From positions 1 through 46,287 of the forward strand of contig UQZX01000023.1 of NCBI GenBank assembly GCA_900545525.1: 46,287 nucleotides of DNA. Direction: 5' to 3'. Numbering within the stretch: position 1 is the first letter of the stretch; each line of letters starts with the position of its first letter. Source of the stretch: an uncultured Prevotella sp. Lineage in GTDB: Bacteria > Bacteroidota > Bacteroidia > Bacteroidales > Bacteroidaceae. The notes under the pieces were generated by a model. It searched no databases, was not told where the DNA came from, and worked only from the letters and a program-made list of their open reading frames with translations. Positions 24,937 through 33,656 of the stretch are shown piece by piece. The position numbers and the translations under genes are program-made.

Positions 24937-26864
24937 CAAGGAGAATAAGAATAATATTGCTGATGATTGCCGCCGTGCTTCCTGCGACGGCTCAGTTGCG
25001 GCTTCCTGCGATAATGTCAGACCACATGGTAATACAGCGCAACGAGAAGATACGCTTTTGGGGCTGGGCGGACAAAGGGGCGCGGGTAACGGTGGCTTTA
25101 GCCGGAAACACCGCATCTGCCAAGGCCGCACGTGACGGACGCTGGAGTGTGCAGCTGCCCGCGTTGCCGGCAGGCGGACCGTATACTGTGACCGTAAGTT
25201 CGAAAAAAGAGACAATAACCCTTGACGATGTCCTTGTGGGCGAGGTGTGGATATGCAGCGGACAGTCCAACATGGAGTTCATGCTCCGTTCGATAAACAA
25301 CGCTGACGAGGAGATTCGTTCCGCAACAAACGGCAACATCCGTTCGTTCGACGTACAGAAGGACATGGCGCGCTTTCCGAAGGACGACCTGAAAGGCGAC
25401 TGGAAGATATGCTCTCCGCAGACAGCCGGCAACTTCTCTGCCGTGGGCTATCTTTTCTGCCGCGAGATAGCAGAGCGTCTTAACGTCCCCGTGGGACTGA
25501 TAAACACGTCATGGGGAGGTACCGACATAGAAAGCTGGATGAGCATGGAGACGATAGATGCCTTCCCGAAATACCGCCGTCTTATGACACGTCTGCGCTC
25601 GGAGGAGCTTGAGGCTTATCTCGCACGTGGCAAGGAGGTGGAGGCTGCGTTCTTGAAAGCCATCGCCGATGAGCCTGGAGAGAAGGAGCAGTGGTATCTT
25701 CCTTCGTACTCCAAGAGCGACTGGAAATCCCTGCGTGTGCCCGGGCTGTGGACCGACGATGCCCTTTCGGGTGTCGACGGCGTGGTGTGGACAACGGTGG
25801 AGTTCAACGTTCCCGAGGCTCTTGCCGGACAGCCGGCGATACTTAGTCTTGGGATGATAGACGATGACGACGTCACTTGGATAAACGGAATAAAGGTCGG
25901 CTCAACCGTTGGCTATGACATAAAGCGCCGCTACACGGTGCCCTCGGGCGTGTTGAAGGCTGGCAAGAATGAACTTACGGTGAAAGTTGTCGACAACCAT
26001 GCCGGCGGCGGATGCTACGGCTCAAGCGACCTGTTCTTCCTGCAGGTAGGTCAGGAACGCCTGTCCATACTCGGCGACGGCTGGAAATACAAGATTGCCG
26101 TTGACAATGAGGCGTTCGAATACGTGGAAGACGGTCCCAACGCCTTCCCCTCCCGCCTGTTCAATGCCATGGTGGCTCCCATTGCCGGATATCCTGCACG
26201 TGGTTTCGTGTGGTATCAGGGAGAGAACAACGCCCCGCGGGCAGAGGAGTATTACCGCCTTTTTCCGGCAATGATAAACGACTGGCGGAGCCGCTGGAAC
26301 CGTGCAGACATGCCTTTCTACTGGGTTCAGCTTGCCAACTATATGCCTTCAGACGAGCATCCCTCGGCAAGCAACTGGGCGGTGTTGCGCGATGCACAGA
26401 ACTCGGCACGCAGTCTGCCGCATACGGGGCAGGCTGTGATAATAGACGTGGGCGATGCCGACGACATACATCCGCGTGACAAGCAGACGGTGGGTCATCG
26501 TCTTGCGCGCCTTGCCCTGCACAACGACTACGGCATGGCGGACATATACTGTGAAAGCCCGCAGCCGCTTAAGGCTGTAAAGCGTGGCGATAACGTGCTT
26601 GTGACGTTCGAAAATGTTGCCGGAGGACTAAAGGCTAAGAGCCGTTACGGGTATGTCTGCGGCTTTGCCGTTGCCGGTACCGACGGCAAATACCGCTGGG
26701 TAAGGGCAGAGACATCAGGAACCGATGCCGTGCTGCTCGACTGTACCGGCATCGACAATCCAAAGTCTGTCCGCTATGCCTGGGCAGACAATCCCGACGA
26801 TGCCAACCTATACAACAGCGCCGGACTGCCTGCCACGCCGTTTGAGAAAGCCGTGGAGGAATGA
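24933..26864 (+). CDS. Sialate O-acetylesterase-like (SASA) carbohydrate acetylesterase
   Basis: A 643-residue secreted esterase (signal peptide ending A-T-A-Q, about residue 20). The SGNH-type catalytic fold is split. The nucleophile Ser112 is in S-G-Q-S-N-M-E, and W-G-G-T-D-I-E-S-W follows. A jelly-roll domain is inserted (about 240-370), then G-F-V-W-Y-Q-G-E-N-N and the Asp510-x-x-His513 pair in D-I-H-P-R-D-K. This plan is shared with SASA-family enzymes that deacetylate hemicellulose, including recently defined CE families. Removal of O-acetyl groups from mannan is inferred from the locus. The start overlaps the GH78 stop (ATGA). Confidence 0.9.
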   Translation: MTRRIRIILLMIAAVLPATAQLRLPAIMSDHMVIQRNEKIRFWGWADKGARVTVALAGNTASAKAARDGRWSVQLPALPAGGPYTVTVSSKKETITLDDVLVGEVWICSGQSNMEFMLRSINNADEEIRSATNGNIRSFDVQKDMARFPKDDLKGDWKICSPQTAGNFSAVGYLFCREIAERLNVPVGLINTSWGGTDIESWMSMETIDAFPKYRRLMTRLRSEELEAYLARGKEVEAAFLKAIADEPGEKEQWYLPSYSKSDWKSLRVPGLWTDDALSGVDGVVWTTVEFNVPEALAGQPAILSLGMIDDDDVTWINGIKVGSTVGYDIKRRYTVPSGVLKAGKNELTVKVVDNHAGGGCYGSSDLFFLQVGQERLSILGDGWKYKIAVDNEAFEYVEDGPNAFPSRLFNAMVAPIAGYPARGFVWYQGENNAPRAEEYYRLFPAMINDWRSRWNRADMPFYWVQLANYMPSDEHPSASNWAVLRDAQNSARSLPHTGQAVIIDVGDADDIHPRDKQTVGHRLARLALHNDYGMADIYCESPQPLKAVKRGDNVLVTFENVAGGLKAKSRYGYVCGFAVAGTDGKYRWVRAETSGTDAVLLDCTGIDNPKSVRYAWADNPDDANLYNSAGLPATPFEKAVEE

Positions 26865-26904
26865 GGTCTACGGAATACATAGACAAAGAACGGGATGTTT
26901 GGAC

Positions 26905-26925
26905 ACGCCTTTAATAATAAGGCGT
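26905..26925 (+). terminator. Small hairpin before manA, possible attenuator
   Basis: A 7-bp inverted repeat (ACGCCTT 26905-26911, AAGGCGT 26919-26925) has an A/T loop and is followed by TTTGC. It lies in the 88-nt gap between the esterase and manA, the widest gap in this part of the operon. It could lower downstream transcription or be an mRNA processing site. The stem is short and the T-run poor. Confidence 0.3.
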
Positions 26926-26952
26926 TTTGCAGAACTAAAGTATAAGAAACCA

Positions 26953-27927
26953 ATGAAACCATACAAGTTTGAGCCATATCTGAAGACAACGATATGGGGA
27001 GGATACCGCATAGCGCCGTTTAAGGGAATATACACGGCGCAGCCCAACATCGGAGAATCGTGGGAGATATCCGGCGTGCCGGGGCATGAGAGCGTTGCCG
27101 TGGAGCGCGGTCTGATAAACGACATCGACGTTGGGCTGAACCTCACACAGCTTATCGAGAAGTATAAGGGACTGCTCGTAGGCGAGAAAGTGTACAAAAA
27201 ATACGGCAGCAAGTTCCCGCTGTTAGTGAAGTTCATCGACTCCCGTCAGGACTTGTCCGTGCAGGTGCACCCCGACGACAAGCTCGCCATGGAGCGTCAC
27301 GGATGTGCCGGAAAGACGGAGATGTGGTATGTGATAAAGAGCGATGTCGGGGCGAAGATATATGCAGGGCTGAAGAAGGGCATAACGCCCGAAGACTATG
27401 AGCGCATGGCTACGGCGGAACCCGTTGGCGGACGCTCGCCCATGCAGGATGTCATAGCCACCCACGAGGCACATCAGGGCGACCTGTTCTTCCTTCCCGC
27501 CGGGCGTCTCCACGCCATAGGTGCCGGCAACTTCCTTGCCGAGATACAGCAGACGAGCGACATAACATACCGCGTGTATGACTTCGGCAGGAAAGACGCT
27601 CACGGCAATCCGCGCGAACTGCACGTTGCCGAGGCACGCGATGCCATAGACTACAGGGTATGGCCCGAGTACCGCACGTCTTACGACTCCACGCAACCCA
27701 CGTCGCAGCTTATAAACTGCCCTTATTTCAACGTAAACCGCGTGGTGGTGCAGATGGCGGCACAGATAGATTTCAATGCCGACTCGTTTGTTGTCGTGAT
27801 GTGCCTTTGGGGCGAAGCCAACATCAACGGCGTGCGTGTCAGCCGTGGCGAGACGCTGCTCGTGCCGGCATGCGAGAATGTTTTGTATATTTTTGGTAAC
27901 GCGACGTTCCTCACGGCGACTATGTGA
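26953..27927 (+). CDS. manA: Mannose-6-phosphate isomerase
   Basis: A 324-residue cytoplasmic zinc enzyme that interconverts mannose-6-phosphate and fructose-6-phosphate. The class I cupin motif is V-Q-V-H-P-D-D (zinc-binding Gln and His), with G-K-T-E-M-W-Y-V giving the metal-binding Glu and P-A-G-R-L-H-A-I-G-A-G giving the last His. The N-terminus K-P-Y-K-F-E-P-Y-L-K-T-T-I-W-G-G is typical. The ATG at 26953 starts the conserved region; the frame is open back to 26725 but that part overlaps the esterase gene and has no homologous features. It completes the route from mannose-1-phosphate; the phosphomannomutase must be encoded elsewhere. Confidence 0.95.
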   Translation: MKPYKFEPYLKTTIWGGYRIAPFKGIYTAQPNIGESWEISGVPGHESVAVERGLINDIDVGLNLTQLIEKYKGLLVGEKVYKKYGSKFPLLVKFIDSRQDLSVQVHPDDKLAMERHGCAGKTEMWYVIKSDVGAKIYAGLKKGITPEDYERMATAEPVGGRSPMQDVIATHEAHQGDLFFLPAGRLHAIGAGNFLAEIQQTSDITYRVYDFGRKDAHGNPRELHVAEARDAIDYRVWPEYRTSYDSTQPTSQLINCPYFNVNRVVVQMAAQIDFNADSFVVVMCLWGEANINGVRVSRGETLLVPACENVLYIFGNATFLTATM

Positions 27928-27950
27928 GGATGTCTTGAAAATATGATTTT

Positions 27951-29915
27951 ATGAAAAGAAACATTTGTGTCTCTGCGGTGTCACTGCTCATATTGCAGGG
28001 CATTTCCGCGCAGGACGGCCTTATTGACAATGCTGTGAGAAATCTTCCGCTGCTGGCTCCGGCGGGCACGGAGATACACTATCAGGGAAGCATAGACAAG
28101 ACGGGCGGCAACGCCGACTGGGACTGGTACCTCTATGAGGATGCCAATCGTGAGTGGGTGGTCCTCGACGTGGACGGTCCGGGGTGTATACAGAACCTTA
28201 CGCAGCACCGCTATCTCACGTGCAGCGACCCGCTGTTCCGCTTCTATCTCGACGGCAGCAAGGTGGCGCAGTATGAGGTAAGGCTGTCTGAACTCGGAAT
28301 GAAATTCCCTTTCTGCAAGCCGCTTGCAGACAGCTATATTGGTCCTTACGACAACGGGCGCGGACCCATACGCGTGGCGCGCAGCTTTGTGCCGCTGCCT
28401 TTCAGCAGGAGCTGCAAGGTCACCACCGACGTGCGCCTCTATGGCAACGACCGCATGCGCGGCGAGAGCGGCTGGGGACACATCGTATATCATACCTACG
28501 CATCCCCGCAGACAGACACGGCAGTGGTCTATACCGAGAGCCTTGAGAACGTGAGGCAGCTTAAAAGCCGCGGACTTATACCGGTCAATGCCGTTCCGGC
28601 AGACACAGTCGTGATACGCCGCACCGAGTTGCAGCCGGGTGCCGCATGCCTGTTGGCGAAGGCAGACAAGGGCGGGGTGCTCTCCGCCGTGCGCCTCTTT
28701 GCCGACAGGACAGATGCCGAGACACTTCAGACGCTATGGGTAGAGATAACCTTCGACGGGCACGGCACGCCCGACGTGCTGTGCCCTGCAGGTGCGTTTT
28801 TCGGCAATTCGTTAGGATATAACTCCGTTGAATATCTTCTTATGGGCGTTTCCGGCGGCATGATGTACAACACGTTTCCCATGCCTTTCTGGCAGAGCGC
28901 AACGCTGCGCCTGCACAACCGCGGTAAGCGTGCCTTTGTCCTTGCCGGCGGCACGGTGACGGTCGGGGAGAACGGATATGCGCGCGAGGCTGCGGGATAT
29001 TTCCGGAACACTCCCTATTATACGCGGCGTCACGTCGGGGGAGAGGACAGTCGCATAGGCAGTGCTGCTGGCAGCGGAAAAATGGTGGCAGCCCACGTGA
29101 CGTGCTGGGCGGAGCGTCCCAACGTGATAAGCTGCGAAGGCGATGTCCACGTGTATATAGACGGAGAGCGGACACCGCGCGTGCAGAGCGACGGATCGGA
29201 AAGCTACGTGTCTTACGGCTGGGGCTTCCCCACACCGCCCGAGGCACATCCTTTCGGCGGATATGACGGACTGTCGGACAATCCCTGGTCGATGACGCGC
29301 CTGTGCATACTCGACAGCTATCCTTTCAACAGCAGCATCAGCTTCAACATAGAGAGCGGCGAGCACAACAACCAGTATCTCGAGCACGCAGGGACGATAT
29401 TCTATTATGGTCAGGACGAGCCCCGCGAGACGCTCACCGACTCTGTCTTCACTGCCGATGCCCGCTCGCGCCGCCGTCACGGTTGCCGCATATCCGGTAA
29501 CCACGGTGTGGAGAGAGCCACGTCGGTGTATGAAGGCACATATAATAAGGTGGAGATTGAGCACAGCTTCGTGTCTTATGGCGAAGGCTCGCAACTGTCT
29601 TTCCGGGTGTGTACAGACCCCGACAACGACGGTGTGCGCCTGCTCCGCACGAGTAACCAAAGACTTCCCCGCCAGCTGGCAGAGGTCTATGTATGCGGCA
29701 GCAGGGTGGAGGAGCGCGACTGGTATCACGCCGACGGCAATCCCCACATGCAATGGCTCGACGACAGTTTTGTGATACCCGCACGCTATACCCGTGGCAG
29801 GAGCAGCCTCGACATACGCATAGTGCCTAAGACGGCGGGCGGAGCCACGGCATGGACAGACGTTGCATACCGCGTTTATTCGCTGCGCGGGACTGGCGGG
29901 AGCAATCGGAAGTGA
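27951..29915 (+). CDS. GH172 / DUF2961 family protein
   Basis: A 654-residue secreted protein (signal peptide to about residue 20). The DUF2961 core covers about residues 45-380, with W-V-V-L-D-V-D-G-P-G-C-I, the F-R-F-Y-L-D-G strand and Y-N-S-V-E-Y-L-L-M-G. The C-terminal ~250 residues hold a further beta-rich region (W-T-D-V-A-Y near the end). DUF2961 was reclassified as GH172, which includes furanosidases acting on fructofuranosyl or arabinofuranosyl links. No furanose is expected on plant mannan, so the target here is open. It is the last gene of the PUL run, 24 nt after manA. The family call is good; the activity is not. Confidence 0.85.
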   Translation: MKRNICVSAVSLLILQGISAQDGLIDNAVRNLPLLAPAGTEIHYQGSIDKTGGNADWDWYLYEDANREWVVLDVDGPGCIQNLTQHRYLTCSDPLFRFYLDGSKVAQYEVRLSELGMKFPFCKPLADSYIGPYDNGRGPIRVARSFVPLPFSRSCKVTTDVRLYGNDRMRGESGWGHIVYHTYASPQTDTAVVYTESLENVRQLKSRGLIPVNAVPADTVVIRRTELQPGAACLLAKADKGGVLSAVRLFADRTDAETLQTLWVEITFDGHGTPDVLCPAGAFFGNSLGYNSVEYLLMGVSGGMMYNTFPMPFWQSATLRLHNRGKRAFVLAGGTVTVGENGYAREAAGYFRNTPYYTRRHVGGEDSRIGSAAGSGKMVAAHVTCWAERPNVISCEGDVHVYIDGERTPRVQSDGSESYVSYGWGFPTPPEAHPFGGYDGLSDNPWSMTRLCILDSYPFNSSISFNIESGEHNNQYLEHAGTIFYYGQDEPRETLTDSVFTADARSRRRHGCRISGNHGVERATSVYEGTYNKVEIEHSFVSYGEGSQLSFRVCTDPDNDGVRLLRTSNQRLPRQLAEVYVCGSRVEERDWYHADGNPHMQWLDDSFVIPARYTRGRSSLDIRIVPKTAGGATAWTDVAYRVYSLRGTGGSNRK

Positions 29916-30475
29916 TATGGACTGACGGAGGCGGTGTCTGAATAATATGATACCGTTTCCGGACATTTACTTTCTATCTGCTTTTTCATAACCCTTTAAA
30001 TTTGCCCGTCCTGCAAAATTAAAAGCCGGCGGCAGTAAAAAACGCAAGGATTTGTGTGCAGCCGTAATATTCATGATGACAGGCGGTTATGAAAGAAGAG
30101 GCAAATGTGTGCATGAAAAATGTGCTCTTTTATTGCGAAAAGCACCGTTTTTCATTGTAAAACACGGCATTTTGTGGTGTAAAACATGGCATATTGCATC
30201 CTTAAATATGGTATATTACATCGTAAAGTGCCGTGTCTTGCATTAAAAACAGCACTGTTTTGTCCTGCCAAACGGCGTTCATGCCTCCTTTTCAGAGTCC
30301 TGACGGCATGACGTCTCCCTGTCTTTGCAAAAACCGGTGACGTTTTCATAGTGACACATTGACGGCTTTTTCAGATAAAAACGTTGCACCGTGATTTTGC
30401 TGCCATGGTGATGATACATTCCATACTTTAATTCGCCGCAATACAATAAATGTATATATACATCGTTATATAAAA
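29916..30475. other. 560-nt intergenic region between the PUL and the T9SS operon
   Basis: No gene is supported here. The central part (30133-30286) is a 22-bp repeat array described separately. 29916-30132 holds no strong hairpin or ORF. 30287-30475 should contain the promoter for porP. The best -7 candidate is TGATTTTG at 30392-30399 (one mismatch), but it is 77 nt from the GTG start and has only a TTTT-like -33, so it is weak. Confidence 0.6.
30133..30286. repeat. 22-bp tandem palindromic array C (about 7 units)
   Basis: Units of exactly 22 nt start at 30133, 30155, 30177, 30199, 30221, 30243 and 30265 (the last is degraded). The clearest pair is TTGTAAAACACGGCATTTTG (30155) and GTGTAAAACATGGCATATTG (30177). 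Each unit is an imperfect palindrome with AAAA and TTTT arms around a G/C core. The period and phase match arrays A and B, though the core here is less GC-rich. The array lacks unique spacers, so it is not a CRISPR. Confidence 0.75.
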
Positions 30476-31414
30476 GTGTTTAGACATCTTTTTATAATAT
30501 TGGCGCTTGCCGCCCTTGCCTGCATGCCGGCAAAGGCGCAGTATGACGTGGCTTTCAGTCACTACTGGGACCTTGAGCCTTATTACAATCCGGCAGCCGT
30601 GGGAAAGGACACCAAGCTTAATGTCGTGGGGGCATACGCCCTCGACTTTGCCGGTTTTGAGAACAACCCGCGCTCGATGTATCTCGGTGCGGACATGCCT
30701 CTCTATGCCCTCAAGGCTTATCACGGCGTGGGCGTGTCGCTTCTCAACGACCAGATAGGACTCTTCACCCACCAGCGCATGGCTCTGCAATATGCCTACA
30801 GGCACCGGCTCTTCGGCGGACAGATTGCCGCGGGTGTGCAGGTAGGCTTCATAAACGAGAAGTTCGAAGGCTCTAAAGCCGACCTCGAAGACCCCAGCGA
30901 CCCCGCGTTTACGCGCTCGGACATCAACGGAAATGCCCTCGATGTGGCGTTCGGACTTTATTATACCCGTGGTCCGTGGTATGTCGGTGTGTCGGCGCAG
31001 CACCTCAACGCGCCGCTTGTGGAGCTTGGCGAGACCAACGAGCTGCAGGTGGATCCGGCGTATTATTTGACAGGAGGATACAATATAAAGCTCAGAAACC
31101 CGTTTCTAACTATACATCCGTCTGTGATCGTCCGTACGGACGGTTCGGCATACAGGGCGGATGTGAGTACCCGCGTGGTGTATACCAACGAGAAGAGGAT
31201 GATGTATGCCGGTGTGTCGTACAGTCCCACAAATTCTGTCACGGTCCTTATCGGCGGCAGGATAAAGGGCATACACCTCGGTTACAGTTACGAGATGTAC
31301 ACGTCGGCAATACAGCCCGGCAACGGCAGCCATGAGCTGGTGGTGGGATATCAGACCACCCTCAACCTGTATAAGAAAGGAAAGAACAAACATAAAAGTG
31401 TGAGACTACTGTAA
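30476..31414 (+). CDS. porP: PorP/SprF-family type IX secretion outer-membrane protein
   Basis: A 312-residue outer-membrane beta-barrel protein (signal peptide ending A-K-A-Q, about residue 21) of the PorP/SprF family. The mature part starts Y-D-V-A-F-S-H-Y-W-D-L-E-P-Y-Y-N-P-A-A-V-G, the family's conserved block where new barrels begin. The start is a GTG; no in-frame ATG fits upstream. It is first in the porPKLMN order conserved in Bacteroidetes, 5 nt before porK. Confidence 0.92.
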   Translation: MFRHLFIILALAALACMPAKAQYDVAFSHYWDLEPYYNPAAVGKDTKLNVVGAYALDFAGFENNPRSMYLGADMPLYALKAYHGVGVSLLNDQIGLFTHQRMALQYAYRHRLFGGQIAAGVQVGFINEKFEGSKADLEDPSDPAFTRSDINGNALDVAFGLYYTRGPWYVGVSAQHLNAPLVELGETNELQVDPAYYLTGGYNIKLRNPFLTIHPSVIVRTDGSAYRADVSTRVVYTNEKRMMYAGVSYSPTNSVTVLIGGRIKGIHLGYSYEMYTSAIQPGNGSHELVVGYQTTLNLYKKGKNKHKSVRLL

Positions 31415-31419
31415 AGATT

Positions 31420-32877
31420 ATGAAGAAAAGAAGTATCATAGCCCTTTGCATCGCCGCCACGGCGCTGCTCTCCGGATGTTTCGGCGGCCGCATGTCATCG
31501 TCGTCGGGCAGGGGAGGCGAGGTGGTCGGCGTCGGCGGAGGCAAGGGATTTACCGAGCCGACACCCTTCGGTATGACAATGATAAAGAGAGGTTTCCTCA
31601 AGATGGGAATAGAAAAGCAGGACAGCCTGTGGGGCAAGCAGACACCGGTGAGGGAGATATCGGTGGACGGCTTCTGGATGGACGACACCGAGGTGACCAA
31701 CTCCGAGTATAAGCAGTTTGTCTTTTGGGTGCGCGACTCGATACTGCGCACGCGCCTTGCCGACCCGTCATACGGAGGCGATGAGACCTATATGATAACC
31801 GAAGACAAGAACGGAGACCCCGTGACACCTCATTTAAACTGGAAGAAGCCGCTGCCGCGCAAGCCCAACGAAGACGAGCAGCGCGCCTTTGAGAGCCTGT
31901 ACACCGTAAATCCGGTTACGGGAGAGAAGATGCTCGACGCGGCACAGATGAACTACCGCTACGAGGTGTACGACTATACGGCTGCCGCACTGCGCCGCAA
32001 CCGCCTCAACCCCGGCGAGCGCAACCTCAACACCGACATTGAGGTGAACCCCGACGAGGTGGTGATGATTTCCAAGGACACGGCGTATATCGACGACGAG
32101 GGGCGCATCGTGCGCGAGACGATAGACCGTCCGCTCAGCGGACCGTGGGACTTCCTCAACACGTACATCGTGAACATATATCCCGACACGACGTGCTGGG
32201 TTAACGACTTCCGCAACTCAGACAACGAGACATACATGCGGCTCTATTTCAGCAGTCCTACGTACAACAACTACCCTGTGGTGGGCGTGACGTGGGAACA
32301 GGCAAACGCCTTCTGCGCATGGCGCACCGACTACCTGCTGAAGGGACTCGGACGCGAGGCGCGCTATATGCAGCGCTACCGCCTGCCCACCGAGGCTGAA
32401 TGGGAATATGCCGCGCGCGGCAAGGACGGCACGGAGTTCCCGTGGGACAACGCCGACGTGAAGAACGACCGCGGATGCTTTTACGCAAACTTCAAGCCCG
32501 ACCGCGGCAACTACACACAGGACGGAAACCTTATCACAAGCAGTGTGGGAATATACTCGGCAAACTCCAACGGACTGTATGACATGGCAGGAAACGTGGC
32601 AGAATGGACGAGCACGATATATACCGAGGCTGGTGTGGAGGCTATGAACGACCTCAATCCGCAGCTTTCATATAACGCGGCGAAGGAAGACCCGTACAAG
32701 ATGAAGAAGAAGAGCGTGCGCGGCGGCTCGTGGAAAGACCCCGAGTCGTACATCCGTTCGGCATGGCGCACATGGGAGTATCAGAACCAGCCACGCTCAT
32801 ACATAGGCTTCCGCTGTGTAAGGAGCATGGCGAGCACAAGCAGCACGAAACAGAAACCAAACAAGAAAAGGAAATGA
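31420..32877 (+). CDS. porK: Type IX secretion lipoprotein PorK/GldK
   Basis: A 485-residue outer-membrane lipoprotein (lipobox Cys20 in L-S-G-C) with a formylglycine-generating-enzyme-like fold: G-F-W-M-D-D-T-E-V-T-N-S-E-Y near residue 85, R-L-P-T-E-A-E-W-E-Y-A-A-R-G near 320, and a C-terminal S-V-R-G-G-S-W ... Y-I-G-F-R-C-V-R. In the type IX system it forms periplasmic rings with PorN and is not an enzyme. The stop overlaps the porL start by ATGA. Confidence 0.95.
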   Translation: MKKRSIIALCIAATALLSGCFGGRMSSSSGRGGEVVGVGGGKGFTEPTPFGMTMIKRGFLKMGIEKQDSLWGKQTPVREISVDGFWMDDTEVTNSEYKQFVFWVRDSILRTRLADPSYGGDETYMITEDKNGDPVTPHLNWKKPLPRKPNEDEQRAFESLYTVNPVTGEKMLDAAQMNYRYEVYDYTAAALRRNRLNPGERNLNTDIEVNPDEVVMISKDTAYIDDEGRIVRETIDRPLSGPWDFLNTYIVNIYPDTTCWVNDFRNSDNETYMRLYFSSPTYNNYPVVGVTWEQANAFCAWRTDYLLKGLGREARYMQRYRLPTEAEWEYAARGKDGTEFPWDNADVKNDRGCFYANFKPDRGNYTQDGNLITSSVGIYSANSNGLYDMAGNVAEWTSTIYTEAGVEAMNDLNPQLSYNAAKEDPYKMKKKSVRGGSWKDPESYIRSAWRTWEYQNQPRSYIGFRCVRSMASTSSTKQKPNKKRK

Positions 32878-33644
32878 CAGAATACAGCAGATACAACGTT
32901 GTCTACCGCCTGCAGAAATGGCTCGACAGCGTACCCGGTCAGACATTCCTCAACTACGCATACAGCTGGGGAGCATCAATCGTAATCCTCGGAACACTGT
33001 TTAAGCTCACGCACCTGCCGGGGGCAAACCTCATGCTTTATCTCGGTATGGGCACGGAGGTGATAGTGTTCTTCATATCGGCGTTCGACCGCCCGTTTGA
33101 CAAGACGGCAATAGGCAAGGACATTCCCACGCACGTCGGTGAGGACGAGGAAGAGGAACTTGAGTCGGAGGAAACACCCGAGGACAACATGCCGGAGCTG
33201 CAGCCAGGCATCGCCGCAGCCGGAATTGTGCCTGGCGGAACCGTCGTCATCGGAGGACAGCCCGCCGCACAGGGCGACGGCATGTCGCAGGCGCCGTGGC
33301 TTACTGCACAACAGCAGCAGGCGCCGGAGATGGAAGAGGCGACGAGCAACTATGTCGACGAGCTGCGCAAGCTCACGGACATGCTTGCCAAGGTTTCCGA
33401 GCAGAGCGCACGCCTTACGCGCGACTCTGAGGAGATGGAGAACCTCAACCGCACGCTCACGGGAATATGCAAGGTCTATGAGATGCAGCTCAAGAGCGCA
33501 AGCTCGCAGATAGGAACCATAGACGAGATAAACGAGCAGTCGCGCAAGATGGCGGCTCAGATAGAGCAGCTCAACGGCATATACGCCCGCATGATAGAGG
33601 CGATGACCGTGAACATGAGGGCTGCCGCACCAGTAAAAGAATAG
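32874..33644 (+). CDS. porL: Type IX secretion motor protein PorL/GldL
   Basis: A 256-residue inner-membrane protein with two membrane helices (about residues 31-48 and 52-69) containing Lys44 and Glu62, the charged pair that in GldL couples proton flow to PorM movement. An acidic linker (E-D-E-E-E-E-L-E near residue 90), a low-complexity Gly/Gln/Ala part and a coiled coil (about 155-245) follow. The ATG at 32874 overlaps the porK stop; the longer open frame back to 32730 lies within porK and is rejected. Confidence 0.95.
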   Translation: MTEYSRYNVVYRLQKWLDSVPGQTFLNYAYSWGASIVILGTLFKLTHLPGANLMLYLGMGTEVIVFFISAFDRPFDKTAIGKDIPTHVGEDEEEELESEETPEDNMPELQPGIAAAGIVPGGTVVIGGQPAAQGDGMSQAPWLTAQQQQAPEMEEATSNYVDELRKLTDMLAKVSEQSARLTRDSEEMENLNRTLTGICKVYEMQLKSASSQIGTIDEINEQSRKMAAQIEQLNGIYARMIEAMTVNMRAAAPVKE

Positions 33645-33656
33645 AACTGATAAAGT

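Noticed and set aside
5456..29915. Reading the locus as a xanthan-type exopolysaccharide PUL
   Set aside because: A GH2 mannosidase and GH5 enzymes would allow it, but no polysaccharide lyase or unsaturated glucuronyl hydrolase is present. Kept only as a general idea of a decorated glycan.
30052..30246. Small plus-strand ORF of 64 codons in the PUL/T9SS gap
   Set aside because: It is made mainly by the 22-bp repeat array, which stays open by chance. It has no start context or conserved features.
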